A stretch of DNA of 36,737 nucleotides from the NCBI GenBank assembly GCA_001418405.1, contig LIQL01000377.1, positions 1 through 36,737 of the forward strand. The letters are read 5' to 3'. The DNA is from Streptomyces diastatochromogenes (GTDB lineage Bacteria > Actinomycetota > Actinomycetes > Streptomycetales > Streptomycetaceae). The notes beneath the pieces were generated by a model, which was not told where the DNA came from, searched no databases, and worked only from the letters and a program-made list of their open reading frames with translations. Shown here piece after piece: positions 16,039 through 23,834 of this stretch. Within the stretch, counting starts at the first letter, position 1; the number at the start of each line of letters is the position of its first letter. The position numbers were made by a program, and so were the translations under genes.

Positions 16039-17142
16039 CTAGTGCCGGCCTTCCTCGTACTGCCGGAGTTGGTCGAGGTTGATCAGGCTGGTGTCGAAGA
16101 GGCTGGTCTCGTCCAGGGCGCCGGGCTGGCCGGCCTGGGGCTGGGGGGCGTGCTGGGGCTGCCCGGGCACCTGCGGCACCTGGTAGCCGGCGCCCGGGTC
16201 GTAGCCCTGCGGAGGGACCTGTGCGGCCGGCTGCTGGGCCTGCTGCCAGTCGTAGCCGTAGGGGTCCTGGTGCTGGGTGTAGGGGAGCTGTTCGGGCTGC
16301 TGGTAGGGGTAGGCGTCCGGCTGCCGGTAGGCGGCGGCCTGGCCGTCGTAGTAGCCGGGCTGCGGGGCCTGCGGCACTTCCTGGGGTGCCGGCTGCTCGG
16401 CCTCCTGGAAGGTGCTGACGCCCGCCAGGCCGGCGAGGTAGTCCGCGTCGGCCTGTAGCGGGGCGCCGGTCTGCGGGTCGTGCTGCCCGGCGAGGTGGGT
16501 GGCGAGCTCGTCGATCGGGCGGGCGCCCTGGAGCTTGTCCCGACCGCGGCCGACCGCCTCCAGGGTCTTGGTCAACACGGCCTGGAAGGCGCCGAACTTG
16601 GCGTCCACGTAGGCGTCGGCGCGCTGCTTGAGGGTCTCCGGGTCGGCGCTGCGCTCGGGGGCCTCGACGTCCTCGTGGCCCAGTTCGTCGAGGCCGGGGC
16701 CGCGGCCCAGCAGCTTCTCGCGGCCGCGGTCGACGGAGCCGATGGTCTTGGTCAGCACGACCTCGAAGTTCGCGAGCTTGCTGTCGACGTAGTCGTCGGC
16801 CTGGGCGCGGACCTCGTCGGCCTCCTGGCGGGCCTCGGTCAGGATCCGGTCCGCCTCGTCCTGGGACTGCCGGACCACCTCGGTGTCCGAGATCAGCGAA
16901 CCGCGCTGGCTGTGCGCGGACTCGATGATCCGCTCGGCCTCGACGCGCGCCTGCTCCACCATCTGCTCGCGCCCGCCGAGGAGTTCCTGGGCCTGCGCGA
17001 GGGAGCCGGGGAGCGCGGTGCGCACCTCCTCCAGCAGGGCGAGCAGCTCGGCGCGGTTGACCACGCACGAGGCCGACATGGGTACGGACCGGGCGCTGCC
17101 GACGGCTGCGACGATGTCGTCGAGCTTCTTCTGGACGTCCAC
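16039..17142 (-). CDS. SepIVA/DivIVA-like coiled-coil cell-division protein
   Basis: A 367-residue protein. Residues 1-45 (MDVQKKLDDIVAAVGSARSV...) precede a long charged coiled coil (about 48-118), then a motif of about 32 residues that occurs twice, at 115-146 and 175-206, exactly 60 residues apart. The C-terminal 150 residues are rich in Gln, Pro and Tyr and probably disordered. The N-terminal half and the location between coaD and DUF177-rpmF-rnc match the mycobacterial septation protein SepIVA, so a role in division or polar growth is inferred. No ATPase motif is seen. The start is GTG at 17142; a weak TACAGT -10 element lies at 17194-17189. Exact function in Streptomyces is unsettled. 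Confidence 0.75.
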   Translation of the reverse strand: MDVQKKLDDIVAAVGSARSVPMSASCVVNRAELLALLEEVRTALPGSLAQAQELLGGREQMVEQARVEAERIIESAHSQRGSLISDTEVVRQSQDEADRILTEARQEADEVRAQADDYVDSKLANFEVVLTKTIGSVDRGREKLLGRGPGLDELGHEDVEAPERSADPETLKQRADAYVDAKFGAFQAVLTKTLEAVGRGRDKLQGARPIDELATHLAGQHDPQTGAPLQADADYLAGLAGVSTFQEAEQPAPQEVPQAPQPGYYDGQAAAYRQPDAYPYQQPEQLPYTQHQDPYGYDWQQAQQPAAQVPPQGYDPGAGYQVPQVPGQPQHAPQPQAGQPGALDETSLFDTSLINLDQLRQYEEGRH

Positions 17143-17270
17143 CTTGGACTCGCCACTCTCTGCAGGATCGGAAGGACGGAACGGGACGACTGTACGGCCA
17201 GGAGCCCCCGCCCCGACACCTGCTGACGACCCGTCAGACAGGCGTCGGTCCTACCGCACCGGATGCCGGG

Positions 17271-17753
17271 TCACGACTGCTTGCTGAGCCGTTCGGTCAG
17301 CGCGTCCAGGACGAACGGCGGGACCAGGTGGGAGACGTCGCCGCCCCAGGCCGCGACCTCCTTGACCAGGCTGGAGGAGAGGAAGCTGTAGGTGGGGTTG
17401 GTCGGCACGAAGAGCGTCTCCACCCCGGAGAGGCCGTTGTTCATCTGGGCCATCTGGAGTTCGTAGTCGAAGTCGCTGACCGCGCGCAGGCCCTTGACGA
17501 TGGCCGGGATGTCGCGCTGCTTGCAGAAGTCGACGAGCAGGCCGTGGAACGCCTCGACCTCGACGTTGCCGTATTCGGCGGTGGCCCGTCGGATCAGGTC
17601 GATCCGCTCCTCGACCGTGAACAGTCCCTGCTTGGACTTGTTGATCATGACGGCGACGTGGACGACGTCGTACAGCTTGGAGGCCCGGGCGATGATGTCC
17701 AGGTGCCCGTTGGTGATGGGGTCGAAGGACCCCGGACAGACGGCGCGGCGCAA
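17271..17753 (-). CDS. coaD: Phosphopantetheine adenylyltransferase
   Basis: A 160-residue enzyme of coenzyme A synthesis (4'-phosphopantetheine + ATP to dephospho-CoA). The nucleotidyltransferase T/HxGH motif is in PGSFDPITNGH near the N-terminus; other conserved parts are LLVDFCKQ, KGLRAVSDFDYELQMAQMN and the SSSLVKE signature. The start is set at TTG 17753, which has GAGGAG 6 bases upstream and gives the usual length. An alternative ATG at 17783 would overlap the rsmD stop as ATGA and add 10 residues. The gene is coupled to rsmD, the common actinobacterial pairing. Confidence 0.93.
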   Translation of the reverse strand: MRRAVCPGSFDPITNGHLDIIARASKLYDVVHVAVMINKSKQGLFTVEERIDLIRRATAEYGNVEVEAFHGLLVDFCKQRDIPAIVKGLRAVSDFDYELQMAQMNNGLSGVETLFVPTNPTYSFLSSSLVKEVAAWGGDVSHLVPPFVLDALTERLSKQS

Positions 17754-17779
17754 CTTCGTCTCCTCGCTCTCCGGTCCGT

Positions 17780-18379
17780 TCATGACACGGTTGCTGACGT
17801 CGGTTCGGCGGACGCCGAAGCGGCGCGACCGTACCAAAGCGTCCCCTCGCCGTAGCGACGGGCCTTGATCGCTTCGAATCCGTCCGGCCAGGCGAAGGCG
17901 CCGCCCCGGGTGCTCCGCTCCACGGTGACGAGTGCCTCCTCGGCAAGCCACCCCTGACCACGGAGTGTGAGGAGGATCTCGCGGAGGTCGTCGTCGCCGA
18001 CCGCGTACGGCGGGTCGAGGAAGGCGACGTCGTAGGGCGCTGCCGGGGCCGGGGTCGCGGCGACCTGCTCGGCCTTGCCGACCCGGACGTCGACGCCGGG
18101 CAGACCGACCGCCTTGACGTTCTCCCGGATGGTGCGGACGGCCCGGGCGTCGGCCTCGACCAGCAGGACGTGCGCGGCACCGCGGGAGAGGGCCTCCAGG
18201 CCGACCGCGCCGGAACCGCCGTAGAGGTCGAGCACGCGGGCGCCGGTCAGCGGGCCGTCGAGCGACTCCCACGTGGAGAACAGTCCCTCGCGCGCCCGGT
18301 CGGAGGTCGGGCGGGTGCCGTTGCCCGGCGGTACGGCGAGGCGGCGGCCGCCGGCCGTACCGGCGATCACGCGGGTCAT
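17780..18379 (-). CDS. rsmD: 16S rRNA (guanine966-N2)-methyltransferase
   Basis: A 199-residue SAM-dependent methyltransferase that modifies G966 of 16S rRNA. Seen are the N-terminal MTRVIAGTAGGRRL and RPTSDRAREGLFSTW, motif I VLDLYGGSGAVGLEALSRGA, and the catalytic DPPY in VAFLDPPYAVG. The ATG at 18379 has AAGGAC 7 bases upstream. It is followed by coaD. The 158 bp upstream, back to the recG stop, hold GC-rich inverted repeats but no gene. Confidence 0.94.
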   Translation of the reverse strand: MTRVIAGTAGGRRLAVPPGNGTRPTSDRAREGLFSTWESLDGPLTGARVLDLYGGSGAVGLEALSRGAAHVLLVEADARAVRTIRENVKAVGLPGVDVRVGKAEQVAATPAPAAPYDVAFLDPPYAVGDDDLREILLTLRGQGWLAEEALVTVERSTRGGAFAWPDGFEAIKARRYGEGTLWYGRAASASAEPTSATVS

Positions 18380-18537
18380 GGGCCCGTCCTTACGTTGCGC
18401 GGTGGTCGAGGGGCGGGCGCCCGGCGGGCTCCGCCCTCCCACGATATGTCCGTCCCCCGGGGGGCGGGTCCGCGCTCGGCTCGGGCCGACCGTGATCGTT
18501 CTCACGGCGCGGGCCGCGAGCGGTCCGGGCCCGCGGG

Positions 18538-21500
18538 TCAGCCCTTGTCCAGATACTGCTCCCGTTCGTCGTCCAGCAGGGCGGACAGCGCGGTCCGCAA
18601 CTCGGGGCAGCCGGTCAGCTCGGGGTCGGCGGCGACCAGGGCGGTGGCCTCCTCGCGGGCCGCCGCGATCACCTCCTCGTCCTCGATGACCGCGAGCATC
18701 CGCAGCGAGGACCGGGCACCGGACTGCGCCTGGCCGAGGACGTCGCCCTCGCGCCGCTGTTCGAGGTCGATGCGGGAGAGCTCGAAGCCGTCGAGGGTGG
18801 CGGCGACCGCGGCGAGCCGGGCGCGGGCCGGGCTGGCCTCGGGCATCTCGCTGACCAGCAGGCACAGACCGGGCGCCGAGCCGCGGCCGACCCGCCCGCG
18901 GAGCTGGTGGAGCTGGGAGACGCCGAAGCGGTCCGCGTCCATGATCACCATGGCGGTGGCGTTGGGGACGTTGACGCCGACCTCGATGACGGTGGTGGCG
19001 ACCAGCACGTCCAGCTCGCCGGCGGCGAACCGGCGCATCACGTCGTCCTTGTCGTCGGGGGCCATCCGGCCGTGCAGCACCGCCACCCGGAGTCCGGCGA
19101 GCGGGCCCTTGCGCAGGTGCTCGGCGATGTCCAGGACCGCCAGCGGGGGGCGCTTCTCGGCCAGGTCCTCCGCTGAACTCGGCTCCGCCGGCGCGTCCTT
19201 GGCCTTCTTCCCCTTGGGGGCGGCGGCGTCCTCGTCGTCGCCGATCCGCGGACAGACCACGTAGGCCTGGTGACCGGCGACCACTTCCTCGCGGACCCGC
19301 TCCCAGGCGCGGGCGAGGAAGTGCGGCTTGTCCTTGGCGGGGACCACGTGGCTGGCGATCGGGGAGCGGCCGGCGGGGAGCTGGTCCAGGACCGAGGTCT
19401 CCAGGTCGCCGAAGACGGTCATGGCGACCGTCCGCGGGATCGGCGTCGCGGTCATCACGAGCAGGTGCGGGGGTTGCTTGCCCTTGGCGCGCAGGGCGTC
19501 GCGCTGCTCGACGCCGAAGCGGTGCTGCTCGTCGACGACGACCAGGCCCAGGTCGTGGAACTGCACCACGTCCTCGATCAGGGCGTGCGTCCCGATCACG
19601 ATGCCGGCCTCGCCGGTGACCAGGTCCAGCAGCGCCTGGCGGCGGGCCGCGGCCCCCATCGACCCCGTCAGCAGCACCACCTTGGTGCCCTGCTCGGCGC
19701 CGCCCAGCAGGCCGCCCTCGGCGAGGTCGCCCATCATCTCCGTGACGGAGCGGTGGTGTTGCTGGGCCAGCACCTCGGTCGGCGCGAGCATCGCGGCCTG
19801 GCCGCCGCTGTCGACGACGCCGAGCATGGCGCGCAGCGCGACCATGGTGTTGTGGGTGACCGTGAAGTGGTCGGTCACGTAGGCGTGGGAGGGGTGCGCG
19901 ACGCTGATGCACTGGACGGGCTTGCGGCCGACGTGCTCGACGGCCCGGACGGTGCGGTGGAAGGCAGCGTCGTCCGCGTCGCCGGCGGTGCCCTCGTCGG
20001 GCGTCGCCACCGTGACGTCGTGCCCGCCGTCGACGGGGGTGGCGTGGGCGGTGCCGCCCAGCGAGCGGGCCAGCCAGGCGAGGTCGGCGGCCAGCGGCTC
20101 CGGGACGGCACGGACGAGCGTGCCGGTGCCCGCGGGCTCGCCGGCGGCGGCCAGCAGGCCCGCCAGCAGCGCCCGGCGGTCCTTGACGGGGGCGTTGCGG
20201 TAGGCGGCGGGGACGCTCGCGCCGGCCGGGCCGTGGCCGCCCGCGCCCAGCGTCCGCCCCAGTGCGTACGGGTCGAGCGGGCGGTGCCCGCCGTCGTCGA
20301 GGTCCACGGGGGTGGCCGGGGCGATCGACCAGCGCGGCCGGCCGTCGTCGTCCAGCAGCGCGGTCCGCAGCTCGCGGGTGGTCAGCACCCGTTCCTCCGT
20401 GGGGCGGGAGGTTCCCGTGGTGCGGGAGGCCCCCGTGGTGCGGGCGGAGACGATCCACAGGTGCTCGTCGTCGCACTCGACGGTGCTGCCGTCGGACAAC
20501 ACCAGTCGCCACACCTCCCGCTCGCCCTGCGGGAACACCCCGTCCACCAGGGCCGTCGCCCCGCTGGGCACCACCACTTCGCTGCCCACCGCGAGCCGTC
20601 CCATGGGACGGAAGCCGCGCGGGGTGAGGACCAGGGCGTCCAACGGCTGGGCCTTGCCGGAGCCGACCTCGCCCTGGAGGAGGCGGTGCATCGGGTGCTC
20701 GGTCGCCAGGTCGTCGAAGATCTCCCGGCTGACCTTCGTCTGTCCCTCGGTGAGGGTGAACGGCAGCCGGGCGTCGAACGCGTCGAGGATGCCGCCCGGG
20801 GTCAACTGGCGGGCAACGGCGGGGAGTTGAGCGTCGGCGAAGCGACGGCGGGCGAGCGCGACCTGGAGCACGAACGCCTCGTCCCACTTCAGCCGGGCCC
20901 GCGCGTCGGCGACGTCGGCCTTGCTGCCGGGGCGGTGGACCTTCAGCAGCGCCTCGGTGAGCGGGATCAACCCGCGCCCCTCGCGCAGCCCCGGGGGCAG
21001 CGGGTCCACGGCGTCCTGGGCGCTGGGCAGCACCGCGTCGACCGCCTTGGTGATCTTCCAGGAGGCCATCTGCTGGCACGCCGGGTAGATCGGCATGAGC
21101 TGACTGGCGAAGGCGTCCACGGCCTCGGTGTCGGCGTCCCGGTCGAGGAGTTCGTACTCCGGGTGGGCCAGTTGGAGCTTGCGGTTGAAGACCGAGACCT
21201 TGCCCGCGAACATCGCGCGCCTGCCGGGCAGCAGGTCCTTGTGCGGTTTGTGGATGCCCTTGCCGAAGAACACCAGCTGGAGCCGGCCGCTGCCGTCCGT
21301 GAGGGTCACTTCCAGCCGCTGCCCGCGGCCGTGGTTGAACGTCAGCACGCGGGCGTCGGCGACCCGGGCCACGACCGTGACGTGTTCGTCCAACGGCAGG
21401 TCCGACAGCCGGGTCAGCTCACCGCGCTCGGCGTAGCGCCGCGGATAGTGGTGCAGCAGATCGCCGACCGTCTCCAGGCCGAGGTGCTCGGCCAGGACCT

Positions 21501-21561
21501 TCGCGGTGGTGCCGCCGAGGATCTTCTTCAGGGGTTCGTCGAGCGCTGCCACGCGTTCCAT
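18538..21561 (-). CDS. recG: ATP-dependent DNA helicase RecG precursor, interrupted by an intein
   Basis: A 1007-residue precursor; without the intein it is 739 residues, a normal RecG length. RecG remodels stalled replication forks and Holliday junctions. The N-terminal wedge/OB domain (about 1-260; TVGDLLHHYPRRY, VTLTDGSGRLQLVFF) is followed by the helicase core: Walker A GEVGSGK ends at residue 303, the intein occupies 304-571, and the Thr that completes GKT is residue 572. Downstream are APTEVLAQQH, the DEQH box (677-680), MTATPIPRT, and the motif VI region LHQLRGRVGRG. A low-complexity PKGKKAKDAPAEPSSAED insert lies in domain 3. The start is uncertain: ATG 21561 is listed; GTG 21552 would be leaderless from the upstream damage-type promoter; TTG 21582 is a third option. 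No Shine-Dalgarno sequence is present for any. Confidence 0.96.
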   Translation of the reverse strand: MERVAALDEPLKKILGGTTAKVLAEHLGLETVGDLLHHYPRRYAERGELTRLSDLPLDEHVTVVARVADARVLTFNHGRGQRLEVTLTDGSGRLQLVFFGKGIHKPHKDLLPGRRAMFAGKVSVFNRKLQLAHPEYELLDRDADTEAVDAFASQLMPIYPACQQMASWKITKAVDAVLPSAQDAVDPLPPGLREGRGLIPLTEALLKVHRPGSKADVADARARLKWDEAFVLQVALARRRFADAQLPAVARQLTPGGILDAFDARLPFTLTEGQTKVSREIFDDLATEHPMHRLLQGEVGSGKAQPLDALVLTPRGFRPMGRLAVGSEVVVPSGATALVDGVFPQGEREVWRLVLSDGSTVECDDEHLWIVSARTTGASRTTGTSRPTEERVLTTRELRTALLDDDGRPRWSIAPATPVDLDDGGHRPLDPYALGRTLGAGGHGPAGASVPAAYRNAPVKDRRALLAGLLAAAGEPAGTGTLVRAVPEPLAADLAWLARSLGGTAHATPVDGGHDVTVATPDEGTAGDADDAAFHRTVRAVEHVGRKPVQCISVAHPSHAYVTDHFTVTHNTMVALRAMLGVVDSGGQAAMLAPTEVLAQQHHRSVTEMMGDLAEGGLLGGAEQGTKVVLLTGSMGAAARRQALLDLVTGEAGIVIGTHALIEDVVQFHDLGLVVVDEQHRFGVEQRDALRAKGKQPPHLLVMTATPIPRTVAMTVFGDLETSVLDQLPAGRSPIASHVVPAKDKPHFLARAWERVREEVVAGHQAYVVCPRIGDDEDAAAPKGKKAKDAPAEPSSAEDLAEKRPPLAVLDIAEHLRKGPLAGLRVAVLHGRMAPDDKDDVMRRFAAGELDVLVATTVIEVGVNVPNATAMVIMDADRFGVSQLHQLRGRVGRGSAPGLCLLVSEMPEASPARARLAAVAATLDGFELSRIDLEQRREGDVLGQAQSGARSSLRMLAVIEDEEVIAAAREEATALVAADPELTGCPELRTALSALLDDEREQYLDKG
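19849..20652 (-). mobile_element. Class 3 intein in the Walker A motif of RecG, with a degenerate LAGLIDADG domain
   Basis: This is an in-frame 268-residue insert between Lys (AAG, 20655-20653) and Thr (ACC, 19848-19846) of GSGK/T. Intein numbering: residue 1 is Ala, not Cys/Ser. Block A is AQPLDALVLTPRGFRPMG; block B is VLSDGSTVECDDEHLWIV with His64 and Trp66; block F has Cys248 in VQCISVAHPSHAYVTDHF; block G ends VTHN with Thr266, His267 and the terminal Asn268; the +1 residue is Thr. Trp B:12, Cys F:4 and Thr G:5 with no N-terminal nucleophile define class 3 splicing, in which the block F Cys attacks first. Residues 126-138 (LDPYALGRTLGAG) and 162-171 (LLAGLLAAAG) are the two LAGLIDADG motifs, each with Ala where Asp is expected. 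Base composition matches the host. Confidence 0.93.
20405..20440. repeat. 18-bp tandem repeat inside the intein
   Basis: Two adjacent units (20405-20422 and 20423-20440) agree at 16 of 18 bases and encode TTGASR-TTGTSR just after block B, in the linker to the endonuclease relic. Confidence 0.7.
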
Positions 21562-21582
21562 TGCACACCACGGCACTGACAA
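21560..21582 (-). promoter_or_regulatory. RecA-NDp (PafBC-type DNA-damage) promoter motif at recG
   Basis: TTGTCAGTG (21582-21574), 8 bases, then TGCAAT (21565-21560). The -35 part matches the recalled consensus TTGTCRGTG perfectly and the spacing is exact; the -10 (TAnnnT) has G at position 2. Transcription starting 7-8 bases later would begin at or next to the GTG at 21552, giving a leaderless recG mRNA. No LexA box (GAAC-N4-GTTC) is seen nearby. Confidence 0.5.
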
Positions 21583-21667
21583 CGAGCCACCACCGTCGCC
21601 TTCCGCCGCCGGGAATTCCCGACCCGGACGGCAATTCCGCCACCGTGCCGACGCCCGCGGTGCGCCG

Positions 21668-21725
21668 TTCCACGCCGATCTGCGCCGATCAGTGCCGATC
21701 AGTGGCGCGCTATTCCACGCCGATC
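21668..21725. repeat. Helically phased GCCGATC repeats between the DAK2 gene and recG
   Basis: GCCGATC occurs at 21674-21680, 21684-21690, 21694-21700 and 21719-21725. The first three are spaced exactly 10 bp. The 13-bp TTCCACGCCGATC occurs at both ends (21668-21680 and 21713-21725); the second copy lies over the last codons and stop of the DAK2 gene. It is either a local duplication or a protein-binding array upstream of recG. Confidence 0.6.
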
Positions 21726-23380
21726 AAGAGGGGCGCCGCATGGGCGCCGCCTTCGTAGACGACGGTGTCCACCGCGAGGTGGCGCTCGCGGACGTGCCGC
21801 TCCAACCCTTCGGCGAGGGAAGCGGGGACGTCCGCGCCGAGCACCAGGGTCACCAGTTCGCCGCCGGCGGAGAGCATCCGGTCGAGCACCGTCATCGCGG
21901 TGCGGGCGAGGTCCGGCCCGATCACCACCACGTCGCCGTCGATGAGGCCGAGCACGTCGCCGGCCTGGCAGACCCCGGCCATCGTCCAGGACCGGTGCTC
22001 GGCGACGGCCAGTTCGGCGTAGCGGGTGGCGCCGGCCGCCGCGGTCATCGCGACCATGTCCTGATCGAAGCTGCGGCCCGGCTCGTGGACGGCCAGCGCC
22101 GCGAGTCCCTGGACGGCGGAGCGGGTCGGGATCAGGGCGACCCGCACGCCCTCGGCCCGGGCCTGCTCGGCGGCGGCCGCCGCGGTGTGCCGCAGCTCCG
22201 GGTCGTTGGGCAGCAGCATCACCTCGCGGGCGTGCGCCTGCCGGATCGCCTGGACCAGTTCGCCGCTGGCCGGCGGCTCCCCGGGGCGGACCGTCACCGG
22301 GGTCGCGCCGGCGTCCGCGCACAGGGCGGCGAGCCCGGCGCCCGGCATCACCGCCACCACGGCCCGGGGTGCCAGCGCCGGCTCCTTGGCGCGCGGCCCG
22401 GCGCCGAAGTGGGTGATCCGGATCCGGTACGGCCGACCGGCCTCGATGCCGGCCTCCACCGCGGCCCCGGCGTCGTCGACGTGCACGTGGACGTTCCACA
22501 GGCCGTCGCCGCCGACCACCACCAGGGAGTCGCCGAGCCGGTCGAGCCGGTCCCGCAGCCGGGCCACGTCGGCGTCGCCGGCCTCCAGCAGGTAGATCAC
22601 CTCGAAGGCGGGCCCACCGACGTGCGGATCGGCGCAACCGTCCGCCCCCGGTGGCATCACCGCGCAGCCCGCCGCCTCCGGGACCGGCCCACCGGCCTGT
22701 ACGGCGACGGGCTCGGCGGTCACCTCCCCGGACAGTGCGTCGGCGAGCGCGCCCAGCAGGGCCACCAGCCCGCAACCGCCGGCGTCCACCACCCCGGCCT
22801 GCCCGAGCACCGCGAGCTGTTCGGGGGTGGCCCGCAGCGCCTTGACCGCGCCCTGGTGGGCGGCCCGGGCGACCTCGGCGGCCTCGGCTGCCTCACCGGC
22901 GTCGGCGGCGCTCAGCTCGGCGGCGTCGGCGGCGGCCGTCGCCACGGTCAGCACGGTGCCCTCCACGGGATGCGCGACCGCCTCGTACGCCGCGCTGGCG
23001 GCCCGGCGCAACGCCCGGCGCAGGGCGTCCGCGGCACCGCTGCCACCGGTGGGGGCGGCCGCGAGCACCTGGGCCATACCGCGCAGCAGCTGGGCCAGGA
23101 TGGTGCCGGAGTTGCCGCGCGCCCCGATGAGGGCGCCGTGCGCCATGGCGCCGACGGCGGCGGCGAGGTCCGGTTGCGTGCCGGCGGAACCGTGCCCGTC
23201 GAAGGCGGCCTCGACCGCGCGGGCGGCCGATTCCAGCGTCAGGTAGAGGTTGGTGCCGGTGTCGCCGTCGGCGACCGGATAGACGTTGATCGCGTCGATC
23301 CGCTCGCGTTCCCGTCCGAGCGCCTCCAGGGCCAGTCCGCACCAGGTGCGGACGGCGGCGGCGTCGAGCGGGTAGGGCAC
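21710..23380 (-). CDS. DAK2-domain protein, fatty acid kinase FakA-like
   Basis: A 556-residue protein. The N-terminal DhaL/DAK2 domain (about 1-200) has the metal-ATP motif PVADGDTGTNLYLTL with D38, D40 and N44, and GARGNSGTILAQLLRGMA, then DAGGCGLVALLGAL. The middle and C-terminal part (about 270-556) is the FakA-type regulatory region: GDSLVVVGGDGLWNVHVHVDD, then LPNDPEL and a C-terminal GGAHAAPLLIGVE. In Firmicutes FakA phosphorylates fatty acids carried by FakB (DegV) proteins; no FakB gene is in the window, so substrate use here is inferred. The order recG-DAK2-rpmB resembles that in Firmicutes. The start is GTG at 23380 with AGGAGG 6 bases upstream. The stop is 149 bp from recG, with repeats between. 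Confidence 0.85.
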   Translation of the reverse strand: MPYPLDAAAVRTWCGLALEALGRERERIDAINVYPVADGDTGTNLYLTLESAARAVEAAFDGHGSAGTQPDLAAAVGAMAHGALIGARGNSGTILAQLLRGMAQVLAAAPTGGSGAADALRRALRRAASAAYEAVAHPVEGTVLTVATAAADAAELSAADAGEAAEAAEVARAAHQGAVKALRATPEQLAVLGQAGVVDAGGCGLVALLGALADALSGEVTAEPVAVQAGGPVPEAAGCAVMPPGADGCADPHVGGPAFEVIYLLEAGDADVARLRDRLDRLGDSLVVVGGDGLWNVHVHVDDAGAAVEAGIEAGRPYRIRITHFGAGPRAKEPALAPRAVVAVMPGAGLAALCADAGATPVTVRPGEPPASGELVQAIRQAHAREVMLLPNDPELRHTAAAAAEQARAEGVRVALIPTRSAVQGLAALAVHEPGRSFDQDMVAMTAAAGATRYAELAVAEHRSWTMAGVCQAGDVLGLIDGDVVVIGPDLARTAMTVLDRMLSAGGELVTLVLGADVPASLAEGLERHVRERHLAVDTVVYEGGAHAAPLLIGVE

Positions 23381-23470
23381 GTCGTCCTCCTGAAGGTCGC
23401 GGGATGCACCCGCACAGTAGTCGCCGGAACGCCGGGGAGGCCGGGTCGGGTCCGGGGGGTGCGTGCTAGT

Positions 23471-23500
23471 TTCGTCCTGCGGGAGTGGCCGTTGTATGCT
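23471..23500 (+). promoter_or_regulatory. Promoter candidate for rpmB
   Basis: TTCGTC (23471-23476), 18 bases, TATGCT (23495-23500). It gives a leader of about 105 bases. The -35 is a moderate match. Confidence 0.45.
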
Positions 23501-23509
23501 GCTCCGGTT

Positions 23510-23591
23510 GCCCGATGAAAATCGGGCCATTCCTCTCCTGTCGGCGTCGGCACGGCTATGCACTCGACCCGGCAGGCTTCCCGTAAGTGCA
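23510..23591 (+). promoter_or_regulatory. Folded rpmB leader
   Basis: GCCCGAT (23510-23516) and ATCGGGC (23521-23527) form a perfect 7-bp stem closed by a GAAA tetraloop. A second possible stem is TGCACT (23559-23564) with AGTGCA (23586-23591), ending shortly before the GGAG of rpmB. Ribosomal protein leaders are often autoregulatory, but no known L28 leader class is recognised here. Confidence 0.35.
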
Positions 23592-23613
23592 TCTGAAGTC
23601 TTTGGAGTGACCC

Positions 23614-23799
23614 GTGGCTGCCAACTGCGACGTCTGCGGCAAGGGGCCGGGCTTCGGCAAGAGTGTCTCGCACTCGCATCGCCGCACCAACCGTCGTTGG
23701 AACCCCAACATCCAGACGGTTCGTGCAGTGATCGGGCGCACGCCGAAGAAGCTGAACGCCTGCACCTCGTGCATCAAGGCCGGCAAGGTCTCGCGCTGA
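23614..23799 (+). CDS. rpmB: 50S ribosomal protein L28
   Basis: A 61-residue L28 protein ([15 protein letters not shown]..., [16 protein letters not shown], ending KAGKVSR) with two CxxC pairs (CDVC and CTSC), so this is the zinc-binding form. The start is GTG at 23614 with GGAG 7 bases upstream. It is a single gene, divergent from the DAK2 gene and convergent with thiD. Confidence 0.96.
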   Translation: MAANCDVCGKGPGFGKSVSHSHRRTNRRWNPNIQTVRAVIGRTPKKLNACTSCIKAGKVSR

Positions 23800-23834
23800 C
23801 GCCTTAGCCGTAGCGCAGCCCCGCCGGTTGCTTG

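Noticed and set aside
19849..20652. The RecG insert as a split-gene sequencing artefact or a novel helicase domain
   Set aside because: The insert is in frame, ends exactly at the Lys/Thr of the P-loop, and contains ordered intein blocks A, B, F and G with the class 3 residues.
21552..21710. LexA/SOS box upstream of recG
   Set aside because: No GAAC-N4-GTTC site was found; the RecA-NDp-like motif fits better.
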